From positions 4,582,501 through 4,646,500 of the forward strand of contig NZ_CP125957.1 in NCBI RefSeq assembly GCF_030064125.1: DNA of 64,000 bases, given 5' to 3'. The stretch comes from Pseudomonas sp. G2-4 (GTDB taxonomy: Bacteria > Pseudomonadota > Gammaproteobacteria > Pseudomonadales > Pseudomonadaceae). Both the position numbers and the translations under genes were made by a program. The notes under the pieces were generated by a model. It had not been told where the DNA came from. It did not search any database and saw nothing but the letters and a program-made list of their open reading frames with translations. Within the stretch, counting starts at the first letter, position 1. Each line of letters begins with the position of its first letter. Below, one piece after another: positions 17,726 to 28,372 of the stretch.

Positions 17726-20317
17726 TTAAACGGCAACCGCCGATTCCAGGAAGTCCTGGGCAAAGCGTTGCAATACGCCACCGGCCTCGTAGATCGACAC
17801 TTCTTCAGCCGTATCGAGGCGACAGGTCACCGGCACCTCGACGCGCTCGCCGTTCTTGCGAGTGATGACCAAGGTCAGCGTCGCACGCGGAGTGCGTTCG
17901 CCGATTACGTCATAGATCTCGGTGCCGTCGATGCCCAGGGTCTTGCGATCGGTCCCGGGCTTGAACTCCAGCGGCAACACGCCCATGCCCACCAGGTTGG
18001 TACGGTGGATGCGTTCGAAACCTTCGGCGGCGATCGCCTCGACACCCGCCAGGCGCACGCCCTTGGCTGCCCAGTCCCGGGACGAACCCTGGCCGTAGTC
18101 GGCGCCGGCAATGATGATCAGCGGCTGCTTGCGTTCCATGTAGGTTTCGATGGCTTCCCACATGCGCATCACTTTGCCTTCCGGCTCGACCCGGGCCAGG
18201 GAACCCTGCTTGACCTTGCCGTTTTCCTGGACCATTTCGTTGAACAGTTTCGGGTTGGCGAAGGTCGCGCGCTGCGCCGTCAAGTGGTCGCCGCGGTGGG
18301 TCGCATAGGAGTTGAAGTCTTCTTCCGGCAGGCCCATTTTCGCCAGGTATTCGCCGGCGGCGCTGTCCAGCATGATGGCGTTGGACGGCGACAGGTGGTC
18401 AGTGGTGATGTTGTCCGGCAACACCGCCAGCGGACGCATGCCCTTGAGCGGCCGCGCACCGGCCAGCGCCCCTTCCCAATAAGGCGGACGACGAATGTAG
18501 GTGCTTTGTGGGCGCCAGTCATAGAGCGGCGTGACTTTCGGCCCGGTGTCTTCCTGGATGGCGAACATCGGGATGTACACCTGGCGAAACTGCTCCGGCT
18601 TCACCGACGCCTTGACCACCGCATTGATTTCTTCGTCGCTCGGCCAGATGTCCTTGAGGCGGATTTCCCGACCGTCCACCATGCCCAGCACATCCTTCTC
18701 GATGTCGAAGCGGATGGTCCCGGCGATGGCGTAGGCCACCACCAGTGGCGGCGACGCGAGGAACGCCTGCTTGGCGTACGGGTGGATGCGCCCGTCGAAG
18801 TTGCGGTTGCCCGACAGCACAGCGGTGGCGTACAGGTCCCGGTCGATGATTTCCTGCTGGATCACCGGGTCCAGCGCGCCGGACATGCCGTTACAGGTAG
18901 TGCAGGCAAAGGCCACCACGCCGAAGCCCAGTTGCTCCAACTCTTTGGTCAGGCCGGCTTCATCCAGGTACAACGCCACGGTTTTCGAACCCGGTGCCAG
19001 GGACGACTTGACCCATGGCTTACGGGTCAGGCCAAGGCGATTGGCGTTGCGCGCCAGCAGGCCAGCGGCGATCACATTGCGCGGGTTGCTGGTGTTGGTG
19101 CAGCTGGTGATGGCGGCGATGATCACCGCGCCGTCCGGCATCTGTCCTGGCACATCGTCCCACTGACCGGAAATGCCTTTGGCGGCCAGATCCGACACCG
19201 CGACGCGGGCGTGGGGGTTGCTCGGGCCGGCCATGTTGCGCACCACCGAGGACAGGTCGAACGTCAGGCCGCGCTCATATTGCGCGCTCTTGAGGCTGTC
19301 AGCCCAAAGACCGGTCTGTTTGGCGTAGGTCTCGACCAGTTGCACCTGCTCGTCTTCGCGGCCGGTCAGCTTCAGGTAATCGATGGTCTGTTGGTCAATA
19401 TGGAACATCGCCGCCGTGGCGCCGTATTCCGGGGCCATGTTGGAAATGGTCGCACGGTCGCCCAAGGTCAGGGCACTGGCCCCTTCGCCGAAAAATTCCA
19501 GCCAGGCACCGACGACTTTTTGCTTGCGCAGGAATTCGGTCAGTGCCAGCACCATGTCGGTGGCAGTGATGCCAGGTTGCAGTTGTCCGGTCAGCTCGAC
19601 GCCGATGATTTCCGGCAAGCGCATCCACGAGGCGCGACCCAGCATGACGCTTTCGGCTTCCAGGCCGCCGACGCCGATGGCGATCACGCCCAGGGCATCG
19701 ACGTGGGGCGTATGGCTGTCGGTACCCACACAGGTGTCGGGGAACGCCACGCCGTCACGTTGCTGGATCACCGGTGACATTTTTTCCAGGTTGATCTGGT
19801 GCATGATCCCGTTGCCCGGCGGAATCACATCGACGTTCTTGAAGGCCTTCTTGGTCCAGTTGATGAAGTGAAAGCGGTCTTCGTTGCGCCGGTCTTCGAT
19901 GGCGCGGTTCTTGGCGAAGGCTTGAGGGTCGGAACCACCGCTTTCCACCGCCAGGGAGTGGTCGACGATCAGTTGGGTCGGCACCACCGGATTGACCTGC
20001 GCCGGATCACCGCCCTGCAGGGCGATGGCGTCGCGCAGGCCGGCCAGGTCCACCAGCGCGGTCTGGCCGAGGATGTCGTGGCACACCACTCGGGCCGGGA
20101 ACCAGGGGAAATCCAGGTCGCGCTTGCGCTCGATCAGTTGCAGCAGTGACTCGCGTAGCGTGGCCGGGTCACAGCGACGCACCAGGTTCTCCGCCAGCAC
20201 ACGGGAGGTGTACGGCAGGCCGTCGTAGGCGCCGGGCCGGATGGCATCCACCGCCTCGCGAACGTCGAAATAATCCAGCGAAGTGCCGGGCAGCGGTTTG
20301 CGAAATTCTGTGTTCAT
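17726..20317 (-). CDS. acnD: Fe/S-dependent 2-methylisocitrate dehydratase AcnD
   Basis: An 863-residue aconitase-family dehydratase that converts 2-methylcitrate to 2-methylaconitate in propionate breakdown. Iron-sulfur ligands are in SCTNTSNP and CTTCNGMSG. The substrate domain QGSSRDWAAKGVRLAGVEAI lies near the C terminus. Length and motifs fit AcnD rather than AcnA; the location between prpC and prpF settles it. A REPIN lies in the 199-bp gap separating it from prpC, which may adjust expression within the operon. Confidence 0.95.
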   Translation of the reverse strand: MNTEFRKPLPGTSLDYFDVREAVDAIRPGAYDGLPYTSRVLAENLVRRCDPATLRESLLQLIERKRDLDFPWFPARVVCHDILGQTALVDLAGLRDAIALQGGDPAQVNPVVPTQLIVDHSLAVESGGSDPQAFAKNRAIEDRRNEDRFHFINWTKKAFKNVDVIPPGNGIMHQINLEKMSPVIQQRDGVAFPDTCVGTDSHTPHVDALGVIAIGVGGLEAESVMLGRASWMRLPEIIGVELTGQLQPGITATDMVLALTEFLRKQKVVGAWLEFFGEGASALTLGDRATISNMAPEYGATAAMFHIDQQTIDYLKLTGREDEQVQLVETYAKQTGLWADSLKSAQYERGLTFDLSSVVRNMAGPSNPHARVAVSDLAAKGISGQWDDVPGQMPDGAVIIAAITSCTNTSNPRNVIAAGLLARNANRLGLTRKPWVKSSLAPGSKTVALYLDEAGLTKELEQLGFGVVAFACTTCNGMSGALDPVIQQEIIDRDLYATAVLSGNRNFDGRIHPYAKQAFLASPPLVVAYAIAGTIRFDIEKDVLGMVDGREIRLKDIWPSDEEINAVVKASVKPEQFRQVYIPMFAIQEDTGPKVTPLYDWRPQSTYIRRPPYWEGALAGARPLKGMRPLAVLPDNITTDHLSPSNAIMLDSAAGEYLAKMGLPEEDFNSYATHRGDHLTAQRATFANPKLFNEMVQENGKVKQGSLARVEPEGKVMRMWEAIETYMERKQPLIIIAGADYGQGSSRDWAAKGVRLAGVEAIAAEGFERIHRTNLVGMGVLPLEFKPGTDRKTLGIDGTEIYDVIGERTPRATLTLVITRKNGERVEVPVTCRLDTAEEVSIYEAGGVLQRFAQDFLESAVAV

Positions 20318-20382
20318 CGTCAGGACTCGGTCACGGTGGTTTCAGAAGGGGCTGGCTCAGGACTTGAAGTCACCCCCGGCCA

Positions 20383-20474
20383 CTGTGGGAGCGAGCTTGC
20401 TCGCGATAGCGGTGTATCCGTCGACATCAATGTTGAATGTCAGTGCGCAATCGCGAGCAAGCTCGCTCCCACAG
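20383..20474. repeat. REPIN (GTGGGAGCGAGC family) inside the prp operon
   Basis: CTGTGGGAGCGAGCTTGCTC and its complement ending GAGCAAGCTCGCTCCCACAG form an inverted pair about 92 bp long between prpC and acnD. Within a transcript this would fold into two hairpins. Confidence 0.9.
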
Positions 20475-20516
20475 GGTTTCGGGGTCATTCAGTTCCGGCG
20501 GCTAAAACCCTCCAGC

Positions 20517-21644
20517 TCAGCGCTGCTCGATTGGCACGAACTTGCGCTGTTCGACGCCGGTGTATTCGGCGCTCGGGCGGATGATGCGGTTGTTGGCGCG
20601 TTGTTCGAACACATGGGCGGCCCAGCCGGTCAGGCGCGAGCAGACGAAGATCGGCGTGAACAGCTTGGTCGGGATGCCCATGAAGTGGTATGTCGAGGCA
20701 TGGTAGAAATCGGCGTTGGGAAACAGTTTCTTCTGCTCCCACATGGTCTTGTCGATGGCTTCGGAAACCGGAAACAGCACCGTATCGCCCACTTCGTCGG
20801 CGAGTTTTTTCGACCAGCCCTTGATCACCTCGTTACGCGGGTCGTTGTCCTTATAGATCGCGTGGCCGAAGCCCATGATCTTGTCCTTGCGCTCGAGCAT
20901 CGCCAAGGTGCCCTTGACCGCCTCCTCCGGCGACTGGAAGCGCTCGATCATTGCCATTGCCGCTTCGTTGGCACCACCATGCAACGGGCCGCGCAGCGAG
21001 CCGATGGCGGCAGTGATGCAGGAAAACAGGTCCGACAGGGTGGAGGCGCAGACCCGGGCGGTGAAAGTCGAGGCGTTGAATTCGTGCTCGGCGTACAGGA
21101 TCAGCGAGACGTTCATCACCTTGACGTGCAACTCGCTCGGCTTCTTGCCATGCAGCAGGTGCAGGAAATGACCGCCGATGGACGCTTCGTCGGTCACGCA
21201 CTCGATGCGCTGGCCTTCGTGGCTGAAGCGATACCAGTAACACATGATCGCCGGGAACGCGGCCAGCAGGCGGTCGGTCTTGTCGTGCTGCTCGGAAAAG
21301 TCTTCCTCGGGTTCCAGGTTGCCCAGGAACGAGCAGCCGCTGCGCATCACGTCCATCGGGTGGGCGTCGGCGGGAATGCGCTCCAGCACTTCTTTCAAGG
21401 CTTGGGGCAAGTCGCGTAGCTGGCTCAGCTTGCGCATGTAGGCGTCCAGCTGTGCCTGGGTCGGCAGCTCGCCGTACAGCAGCAGGTAGGCCACTTCTTC
21501 AAATTGCGCGTCAGCCGCCAGGTCGCGAACGTCGTAGCCGCGATAGGTCAGGCCAGCGCCCGACTGGCCCACGGTGGACAATGCAGTTTGCCCGGCCACC
21601 TGGCCACGGAGCCCGGCGCCACTGAGTACTTTTGCTTCGGCCAT
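20517..21644 (-). CDS. prpC: 2-methylcitrate synthase PrpC
   Basis: A 375-residue citrate-synthase-fold enzyme that condenses propionyl-CoA with oxaloacetate. Catalytic regions are visible: LHGGANEAAMAM with the active His, MGFGHAIYKDNDPR, and FYHASTYHFMGIPTKLFTPIF near the C terminus. The short N terminus (AEAKVLSGAGLRGQVAGQTALSTV) is typical of PrpC and not of GltA. The start is the ATG before AEAKVL; GGAGACAG lies upstream. The gene is third in the operon, 57 bp after prpB. Confidence 0.95.
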   Translation of the reverse strand: MAEAKVLSGAGLRGQVAGQTALSTVGQSGAGLTYRGYDVRDLAADAQFEEVAYLLLYGELPTQAQLDAYMRKLSQLRDLPQALKEVLERIPADAHPMDVMRSGCSFLGNLEPEEDFSEQHDKTDRLLAAFPAIMCYWYRFSHEGQRIECVTDEASIGGHFLHLLHGKKPSELHVKVMNVSLILYAEHEFNASTFTARVCASTLSDLFSCITAAIGSLRGPLHGGANEAAMAMIERFQSPEEAVKGTLAMLERKDKIMGFGHAIYKDNDPRNEVIKGWSKKLADEVGDTVLFPVSEAIDKTMWEQKKLFPNADFYHASTYHFMGIPTKLFTPIFVCSRLTGWAAHVFEQRANNRIIRPSAEYTGVEQRKFVPIEQR

Positions 21645-21701
21645 TTGCTGTCTCCATTTTTTGAATTTGTAGGGAATCGGCAAGTTGTAGGGGATCGCGC
21701 C

Positions 21702-22586
21702 TTACTTCTTCGACGCGAACAACGCATCGAGCTTCTGCTCGAAGGTGTGGTAGTCGATGCGATCGTAAAGCTCCATGCGCGTTTGCATGGTGTCGATGAC
21801 GTTCTGTTGCGTACCGTCGCGGCGGATCGCGGTATAGACGTTCTCGGCGGCCTTGTTCATGGCACGGAAGGCCGACAACGGGTACAGCACCAGGGACACG
21901 TCGGCACCGGCCAGCTGCTCGGTGGTGTACAACGGAGTCGCGCCGAATTCGGTGATGTTCGCCAGGATCGGCGCTCGCACGCGGCTGGCGAACAGCTTGT
22001 ACATCTCCAGTTCGGTGATGGCCTCAGGGAAAATCATGTCGGCACCCGCCTCGATGCAGGCGGCGGCGCGGTCGAGAGCAGACTCCAAGCCCTCCACGGC
22101 CAGGGCATCGGTACGGGCCATGATCACGAAACTGTCGTCGGTGCGGGCATCGACGGCGGCCTTGATGCGGTCGACCATTTCCTGCTGGGAGACGATCTCT
22201 TTATTCGGACGATGACCGCAGCGCTTGGCGCCGACCTGGTCTTCGATATGAATGGCTGCCGCACCGAACTTGATCATCGACTTGACCGTACGGGCCACGT
22301 TGAACGCCGAGGAACCGAAACCGGTGTCCACGTCCACCAGCAATGGCAGGTCGCACACGTCAGTGATCCGCCGCACATCGGTCAGCACGTCATCCAGGCC
22401 GGTGATGCCCAGGTCCGGCACGCCGAGGGAACCGGCCGCCACGCCGCCGCCGGACAGGTAGATCGCCTTGAAACCGGCGCGCTTGGCCAGCAACGCGTGG
22501 TTGGCGTTGATCGTCCCCACCACTTGCAGCGGATGCTCATTGGCGACCGCATCGCGGAAACGCTGGCCTGGAGTGCTGTTGCTCAT
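21702..22586 (-). CDS. prpB: Methylisocitrate lyase PrpB
   Basis: A 294-residue isocitrate-lyase/PEP-mutase-family enzyme that splits 2-methylisocitrate into pyruvate and succinate. The catalytic loop [15 protein letters not shown] contains the KRCGH active-site motif, and VDVDTGFG with IHIEDQ gives the Mg-binding acids. Its start codon overlaps the stop of the upstream gntR-type gene (22583-22586), so the regulator and the enzyme genes are translated together. Confidence 0.95.
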   Translation of the reverse strand: MSNSTPGQRFRDAVANEHPLQVVGTINANHALLAKRAGFKAIYLSGGGVAAGSLGVPDLGITGLDDVLTDVRRITDVCDLPLLVDVDTGFGSSAFNVARTVKSMIKFGAAAIHIEDQVGAKRCGHRPNKEIVSQQEMVDRIKAAVDARTDDSFVIMARTDALAVEGLESALDRAAACIEAGADMIFPEAITELEMYKLFASRVRAPILANITEFGATPLYTTEQLAGADVSLVLYPLSAFRAMNKAAENVYTAIRRDGTQQNVIDTMQTRMELYDRIDYHTFEQKLDALFASKK

Positions 22587-23293
22587 GACTCACCTCGTTC
22601 AGTGGCGCTGTCCTGAAAATGACGCGCGATGTTGCGTTTGGAGGCGCCGATGTGCCGACGCATCAATAATTCAGCCAGTTCGCCGTCGCGGTCGGCGATG
22701 GCGTCTAGAATCCGATGGTGCTCGGCAAATGCCTGGCGCGGACGGTTGGGCGTGGTGGAAAACTGGATGCGGTACATGCGCACCAGTTGATACAGCTCGC
22801 CACACAGCATTTGCGTCAGGGTGCGGTTGCCGCTGCCCTGGATGATCCGGTAGTGGAAGTCGAAATCGCCTTCCTGCTGGTAATAGCCGACGCCGGCCTG
22901 GAACGCCGCATCGCGCTCGTGGGTTTCCAGAACCCGGCGCAGCTCGTCGATTTCTTCCAGGGTCATGCGTTCGGCCGCCAGGCGGCAGGCCATGCCTTCG
23001 AGGGACTCACGGATTTCATAGAGTTCCAGCAGCTCGGCGTGGCTCAGGGACACCACTCGGGCCCCGACGTGGGGAATGCGCACCAGCAAGCGCTGGCCTT
23101 CCAGGCGATGGATCGCCTCGCGCAGCGGCCCGCGGCTGATGCCGTAGGTGCGTGCGAGCTCGGGCTCGGAGATCTTGCTGCCGGGGGCGATCTCGCCTTT
23201 GACGATGGCGGCCTGGATACGTCGAAAGACATTCTCGGAAAGGGTTTCCGAGTCATCTTGGACCATCACCGGGGATTCGAGCTGATCGAGCAT
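22583..23293 (-). CDS. prpR: GntR family regulator of the propionate operon (PrpR-type)
   Basis: A 236-residue FadR-subfamily (FCD) repressor. The winged helix lies at about 20-85 ([40 protein letters not shown]) and the FCD effector domain at about 90-225, with metal-binding-type histidines. It is the first gene of the prp operon. The start is set at 23293 because the longer reading runs into the regulatory region. The palindrome ATTGTCGACAAT upstream and a second ATTGTCGACA touching the start codon suggest autoregulation. The inducer in this group is thought to be 2-methylcitrate; that is not visible here. Other bacteria use an unrelated sigma54 PrpR. Confidence 0.88.
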   Translation of the reverse strand: MLDQLESPVMVQDDSETLSENVFRRIQAAIVKGEIAPGSKISEPELARTYGISRGPLREAIHRLEGQRLLVRIPHVGARVVSLSHAELLELYEIRESLEGMACRLAAERMTLEEIDELRRVLETHERDAAFQAGVGYYQQEGDFDFHYRIIQGSGNRTLTQMLCGELYQLVRMYRIQFSTTPNRPRQAFAEHHRILDAIADRDGELAELLMRRHIGASKRNIARHFQDSATERGES

Positions 23294-23378
23294 ATTGTCG
23301 ACACCTTTAAAATCAATACAGCAAAAACTACCCAATAAGCCCGTAAACGTCAAAGATAAAATCAACATTGTCGACAAT
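23294..23378. promoter_or_regulatory. Two candidate GntR operators (TTGTCGACA sites)
   Basis: The perfect 12-bp palindrome ATTGTCGACAAT at 23367-23378 and the copy ATTGTCGACA at 23294-23303, directly before the regulator start codon, are 73 bp apart. TTGTCGACAA-type palindromes are usual for FCD-type GntR regulators. The region also contains the promoter for the prp operon. Confidence 0.65.
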
Positions 23379-23573
23379 CGTCTAATAAGAGCAGCAGTCA
23401 TAACCGATCTATTGATTGACTCGTAGCGTCGGGCCAGCGGTGGCGTCAGAAAACCACCGTGCTAGAATGCCGCGCGATTTGCCGCTCTCCTTTTATAGGG
23501 AAGGCTGCCCAGGGAGCTTGTGCAGTAATGCCAGGGCCTGAACCGATAAACGGAACGCTGCGCACCAGGATCT

Positions 23574-24110
23574 ATGACACTCAAGCCCTTATCTGCTGTT
23601 CTATATTTCATGTGCCTGCCGGGGCTTGCTGCGGCGGGCGAAAAAACTGTGTACGGTCTCAATGAATACGCAGCCCTGCAGGGCATCGACCTGGAGGTCG
23701 CCGCCAAGCTTGACACCGGTGCCAAGACCGCTTCGCTCAGCGCTCGCGACATCAAGCGTTTCAAGCGCAACGGCGAATCCTGGGTGCGCTTTTACCTGGC
23801 CATCGACGCGGCCCACTCTCACCCCATCGAACGCCCGCTGGCCCGCGTCAGCAAGATCAAGCGCCGTGCCGGAGACTACGACCCGGAAGAAGGCAAGAAT
23901 TACACGGCGCGGCCGGTCATCGAGCTGGACATCTGCATGGGTTCGGCCCTACGCAGCATCGAAGTGAACCTGACCGACCGTAGCGCCTTCCAATACCCGT
24001 TACTGATCGGCTCCGAGGCGCTCAAGCGCTTCGACGCGCTGGTCGACCCCAGTCTTAAATACGCTGCCGGCAAACCCGCCTGCGCCAATGCCGCTCAAAC
24101 CGCAGAGTAA
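23574..24110 (+). CDS. Retropepsin-like aspartic protease domain protein ('ATP-dependent zinc protease')
   Basis: A 178-residue exported protein. Residues 1-22 form a signal peptide (ending GLAAA). The mature part has the retropepsin motif AAKLDTGAKTASL with the catalytic Asp-Thr-Gly, and a second half ending YPLLIGSEALKRF, as in the family often named ATP-dependent zinc protease or RimK/LysX-associated protease. It is the first gene of a three-gene cluster with an inactive transglutaminase and an ATP-grasp ligase; the next gene starts 5 bp later. Likely periplasmic. The substrate is unknown. Confidence 0.82.
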   Translation: MTLKPLSAVLYFMCLPGLAAAGEKTVYGLNEYAALQGIDLEVAAKLDTGAKTASLSARDIKRFKRNGESWVRFYLAIDAAHSHPIERPLARVSKIKRRAGDYDPEEGKNYTARPVIELDICMGSALRSIEVNLTDRSAFQYPLLIGSEALKRFDALVDPSLKYAAGKPACANAAQTAE

Positions 24111-24115
24111 TTCCA

Positions 24116-25648
24116 ATGCGCTCCCTTACCCTCCATCTGAAAATGCTGATCGCCATCCTGGTGGCGGTGGGCCTGTCGGTGACGGCCTATCAGATTTTCG
24201 TGCTCGGCATTCCGGTGACCGAAGACGCCACCGACGACTTGTGGAACATCGACGCCAAGGTCGAGTTCGTGCCCAATGCCAAGGATCCGGTAAAGATCCA
24301 GATGTTCGTGCCGCCCCTGAGCCGCGACTACGTCAGCCTCAACGAGAGCTTCATTTCCAACAACTACGGTGTAGCGGTGAACCGGGTCGACGGTAACCGC
24401 AAGGTGACGTGGTCGGCCCGTCGCGCCAAAGGCAACCAGACGCTGTATTACCGGCTGGTGTTGACCAAGCGCTACACCGCCGAAAAAACCAAGGTCAAGG
24501 GCCCGACCTTCCGCGACAGCATCGCCGTCGAAGGCCCGGAGAAGCTGGCCGCCGAAGCCCTGCTCGCGCCGATCCGCCAGCACTCGGCCGACGTCGAGAC
24601 GTTCATCAGCGAGGCCATCAAGCGCGTCAACAACCTCAACGACGACAACGTCAAGCTGCTATTGGCCGGCGATCCCTCATCCGCCAACAAGGCCCGGATC
24701 GTCGAATTGGTCCTCTCCATCGCCCACGTGCCGGTGGAAAAGGTCCACACCATCCGCCTGGTCGCCGATCAACCACAGACACCTGAACTGTGGTTGCGCA
24801 GTTTCAACGGCGCCGACTGGCTGTACTTCAACCCGGACAGCGGCGAACAGGGGCTGCCCACCGACCGCCTGCTGTGGTGGACCGGCGATGAAAACCTGAT
24901 CACCGTCGATGGCGGCAAGAAAGCCACCGTCACCTTCACCATGAACAACAGCGAAATGAACGCCATTCGCCTGGCCAAGCTGACGGACGAGAACACCGAC
25001 GCCAACTTCCTCGAGTACTCGCTCTACGGCCTGCCGCTGCAAACCCAGCAGACCTTCATGATCATGGTGATGATCCCGATCGGCGTGCTGGTGATCCTGG
25101 TGCTGCGCAACCTGATCGGCCTGCAGACCCTCGGGACCTTTACCCCGGTGCTGATCGCCCTCGCCTTCCGGGAAACCCAACTGGGCTTCGGGATCATCCT
25201 GTTCACGGTGATCACGACACTGGGCCTGTCGCTGCGTTCGTACCTGGAACACCTCAAGCTGCAGATGCTGCCGAGGCTTTCGGTGGTGCTGACGTTCGTG
25301 GTGGTGCTGATCGCCGCCATCAGCCTGTTCAGCCACAAGCTGGGCCTGGAGCGGGGCCTGTCGGTGGCGCTGTTCCCGATGGTGATCCTGACCATGACCA
25401 TCGAACGCCTGTCCATCACCTGGGAAGAACGCGGCGCCGGCCACGCGATGAAAGTCGCCATCGGCACCTTGTTCGCCGCCGCCCTGGCGCACCTGATCAT
25501 GAGCGTGCCGGAGTTGGTGTACTTCGTGTTCACCTTCCCGGCGATCCTGCTGATCCTGGTGGGCTTCATGCTGGCCATGGGTCGTTATCGCGGCTATCGC
25601 CTGACCGAGCTGGTGCGGTTCAAGGCCTTCCTCAAGGCTGACTCGTAA
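24116..25648 (+). CDS. Inactive transglutaminase membrane protein with 7 C-terminal helices
   Basis: A 510-residue inner-membrane protein. An N-terminal helix (about 7-25) leads into a large periplasmic part (about 30-300) of the inactive-transglutaminase type, followed by about seven helices (from QQTFMIMVMIPIGVLVILVL on, residues 310-495). No Cys-His-Asp triad is apparent in the periplasmic domain, which fits the 'inactive' label used for the family. Its stop overlaps the start of the ATP-grasp gene (25645-25650 region), so the two are coupled. The role is unknown; the domain may bind peptides. Confidence 0.82.
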   Translation: MRSLTLHLKMLIAILVAVGLSVTAYQIFVLGIPVTEDATDDLWNIDAKVEFVPNAKDPVKIQMFVPPLSRDYVSLNESFISNNYGVAVNRVDGNRKVTWSARRAKGNQTLYYRLVLTKRYTAEKTKVKGPTFRDSIAVEGPEKLAAEALLAPIRQHSADVETFISEAIKRVNNLNDDNVKLLLAGDPSSANKARIVELVLSIAHVPVEKVHTIRLVADQPQTPELWLRSFNGADWLYFNPDSGEQGLPTDRLLWWTGDENLITVDGGKKATVTFTMNNSEMNAIRLAKLTDENTDANFLEYSLYGLPLQTQQTFMIMVMIPIGVLVILVLRNLIGLQTLGTFTPVLIALAFRETQLGFGIILFTVITTLGLSLRSYLEHLKLQMLPRLSVVLTFVVVLIAAISLFSHKLGLERGLSVALFPMVILTMTIERLSITWEERGAGHAMKVAIGTLFAAALAHLIMSVPELVYFVFTFPAILLILVGFMLAMGRYRGYRLTELVRFKAFLKADS

Positions 25649-26634
25649 TGTTCGGCCTCTGGAAGACCTGGAAGGCCCTGGAAGCCCGGGGCATCATGGG
25701 CATCAACCGGCGCAATGCCGACTACGTGCTCAAGTACAACAAGCGCAGCCTGTACCCCATCGTCGATGACAAGATCATCACCAAGGAACGGGCCATCGCT
25801 GCCGGCATCCACGTGCCGGAACTGTACGGGGTAATCTCCACCGAGAAGGAAATCGACAAGCTCGATGCGATCATCGGTGGACGTACCGATTTCGTGATCA
25901 AGCCGGCCCAGGGCGCGGGCGGCGACGGCATCATCGTGATCGCCGACCGCTTCGAGGGGCGTTATCGCACGGTGTCCGGCAAGATCATCAGCCACGAGGA
26001 AATCGAGCACCACGTTTCCAGCATCCTCACCGGCTTGTACTCCTTGGGCGGGCACCGTGACCGGGCGCTGATCGAGTACCGCGTGACGCCGGACCAGATC
26101 TTCAAGAGCATCAGCTATGAAGGCGTGCCGGACATCCGCATCATCGTGTTGATGGGCTATCCGGTGATGGCCATGCTGCGCTTGCCAACGCGTCAATCCG
26201 GCGGCAAGGCCAACCTGCACCAGGGCGCCATCGGCGTGGGTGTCGACCTCGCCACCGGCCTGACCCTGCGCGGCACCTGGCTGAACAACATCATTACCAA
26301 ACACCCCGACACCACCAACGCGGTGGACGGTGTCCAGCTCCCCTACTGGGACGGGTTCATGAAGCTGGCCGCCGGTTGCTATGAGCTGTGCGGGCTGGGC
26401 TACATCGGCGTCGACATGGTGCTGGACCAGGAGAAAGGTCCGTTGATCCTGGAACTGAACGCCAGGCCGGGGCTGAACATCCAGATCGCCAACGATTGCG
26501 GCCTGACCCTGCGCACCCACGCCGTGGAAGCACGCCTGGAAGAGCTCAAGGCCCGTGGCGTCGTTGAAACCGTGGAAGAACGCGTAGCGTTTGCCCAGGA
26601 GTTGTTTGGGCATATTCCGCCGGTTGAAGGCTGA
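25648..26634 (+). CDS. Alpha-L-glutamate ligase-like ATP-grasp protein
   Basis: A 328-residue cytoplasmic ATP-grasp enzyme of the RimK/LysX type, which joins amino acids through an acyl-phosphate. ATP-grasp elements are visible: TDFVIKPAQGAGGDGIIVI (nucleotide lysine and glycine-rich loop), a middle subdomain, and GVDMVLDQEKGPLILELNARPG with the Mg-binding Glu and Asn. It is coupled to the upstream membrane protein. The probable product is a modified peptide or protein tail, processed or sensed in the periplasm by the other two gene products; that link is inference. Confidence 0.85.
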   Translation: MFGLWKTWKALEARGIMGINRRNADYVLKYNKRSLYPIVDDKIITKERAIAAGIHVPELYGVISTEKEIDKLDAIIGGRTDFVIKPAQGAGGDGIIVIADRFEGRYRTVSGKIISHEEIEHHVSSILTGLYSLGGHRDRALIEYRVTPDQIFKSISYEGVPDIRIIVLMGYPVMAMLRLPTRQSGGKANLHQGAIGVGVDLATGLTLRGTWLNNIITKHPDTTNAVDGVQLPYWDGFMKLAAGCYELCGLGYIGVDMVLDQEKGPLILELNARPGLNIQIANDCGLTLRTHAVEARLEELKARGVVETVEERVAFAQELFGHIPPVEG

Positions 26635-26665
26635 GGGCTGAAACTGAGGTTTGACGTTTGCCCCT

Positions 26666-26796
26666 GTGGCGAGGGAGCTTGCTCCCGCTGGGGTGCGAAG
26701 TACCCCTCAAAACCCGGCACCACGCTGCATCAGGCTGACCTCGTTCAACTGCTTGGGGCTGCTGCGCAACCCAGCGGGAGCAAGCTCCCTCGCCAC
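26666..26796. repeat. REPIN (GTGGCGAGGGAGC family)
   Basis: GTGGCGAGGGAGCTTGCTCC at the left and its complement ending CTCCCTCGCCAC at the right, with inner inverted parts GGTGCGAAGTACCCC and GCTGCGCAACCCAGC. It lies downstream of the ATP-grasp gene. The remaining bases up to pabB at 26922 show no clear feature. Confidence 0.9.
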
Positions 26797-26921
26797 ATGG
26801 TGTTCACACCCAAATATTTTCGATAACCCCCATACTTGCTCATCTCCGACATCCCTCTAGGAGCAAATCCTACAGAGGGATTACAATCGCCACCCCGCCT
26901 CAACGGCTGACCCGCCCCGCC

Positions 26922-28265
<1,344 letters not shown>

Positions 28266-28275
28266 CCGTTCCCCT

Positions 28276-28361
28276 TGTGGGAGCTTGCTCGCGATTGCGT
28301 TGGGTCAGCAGCATTTGAATCGACTGGCATACCGCTATCGCGAGCAAGCTCGCTCCCACAG
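28276..28361. repeat. REPIN (GTGGGAGC family, left arm shortened)
   Basis: The left REP reads TGTGGGAGCTTGCTCGCG, lacking the CGAG step present in other copies; the right arm is the full CGAGCAAGCTCGCTCCCACA. It separates the convergent ends of pabB and thrH. Confidence 0.85.
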
Positions 28362-28372
28362 GGGATAGTGGT

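Noticed and set aside
17681..19777. A 698-codon open frame on the plus strand
   Set aside because: Antisense to acnD, which has all its cluster ligands. The translation is rich in His, Gly and Arg with no recognisable fold.
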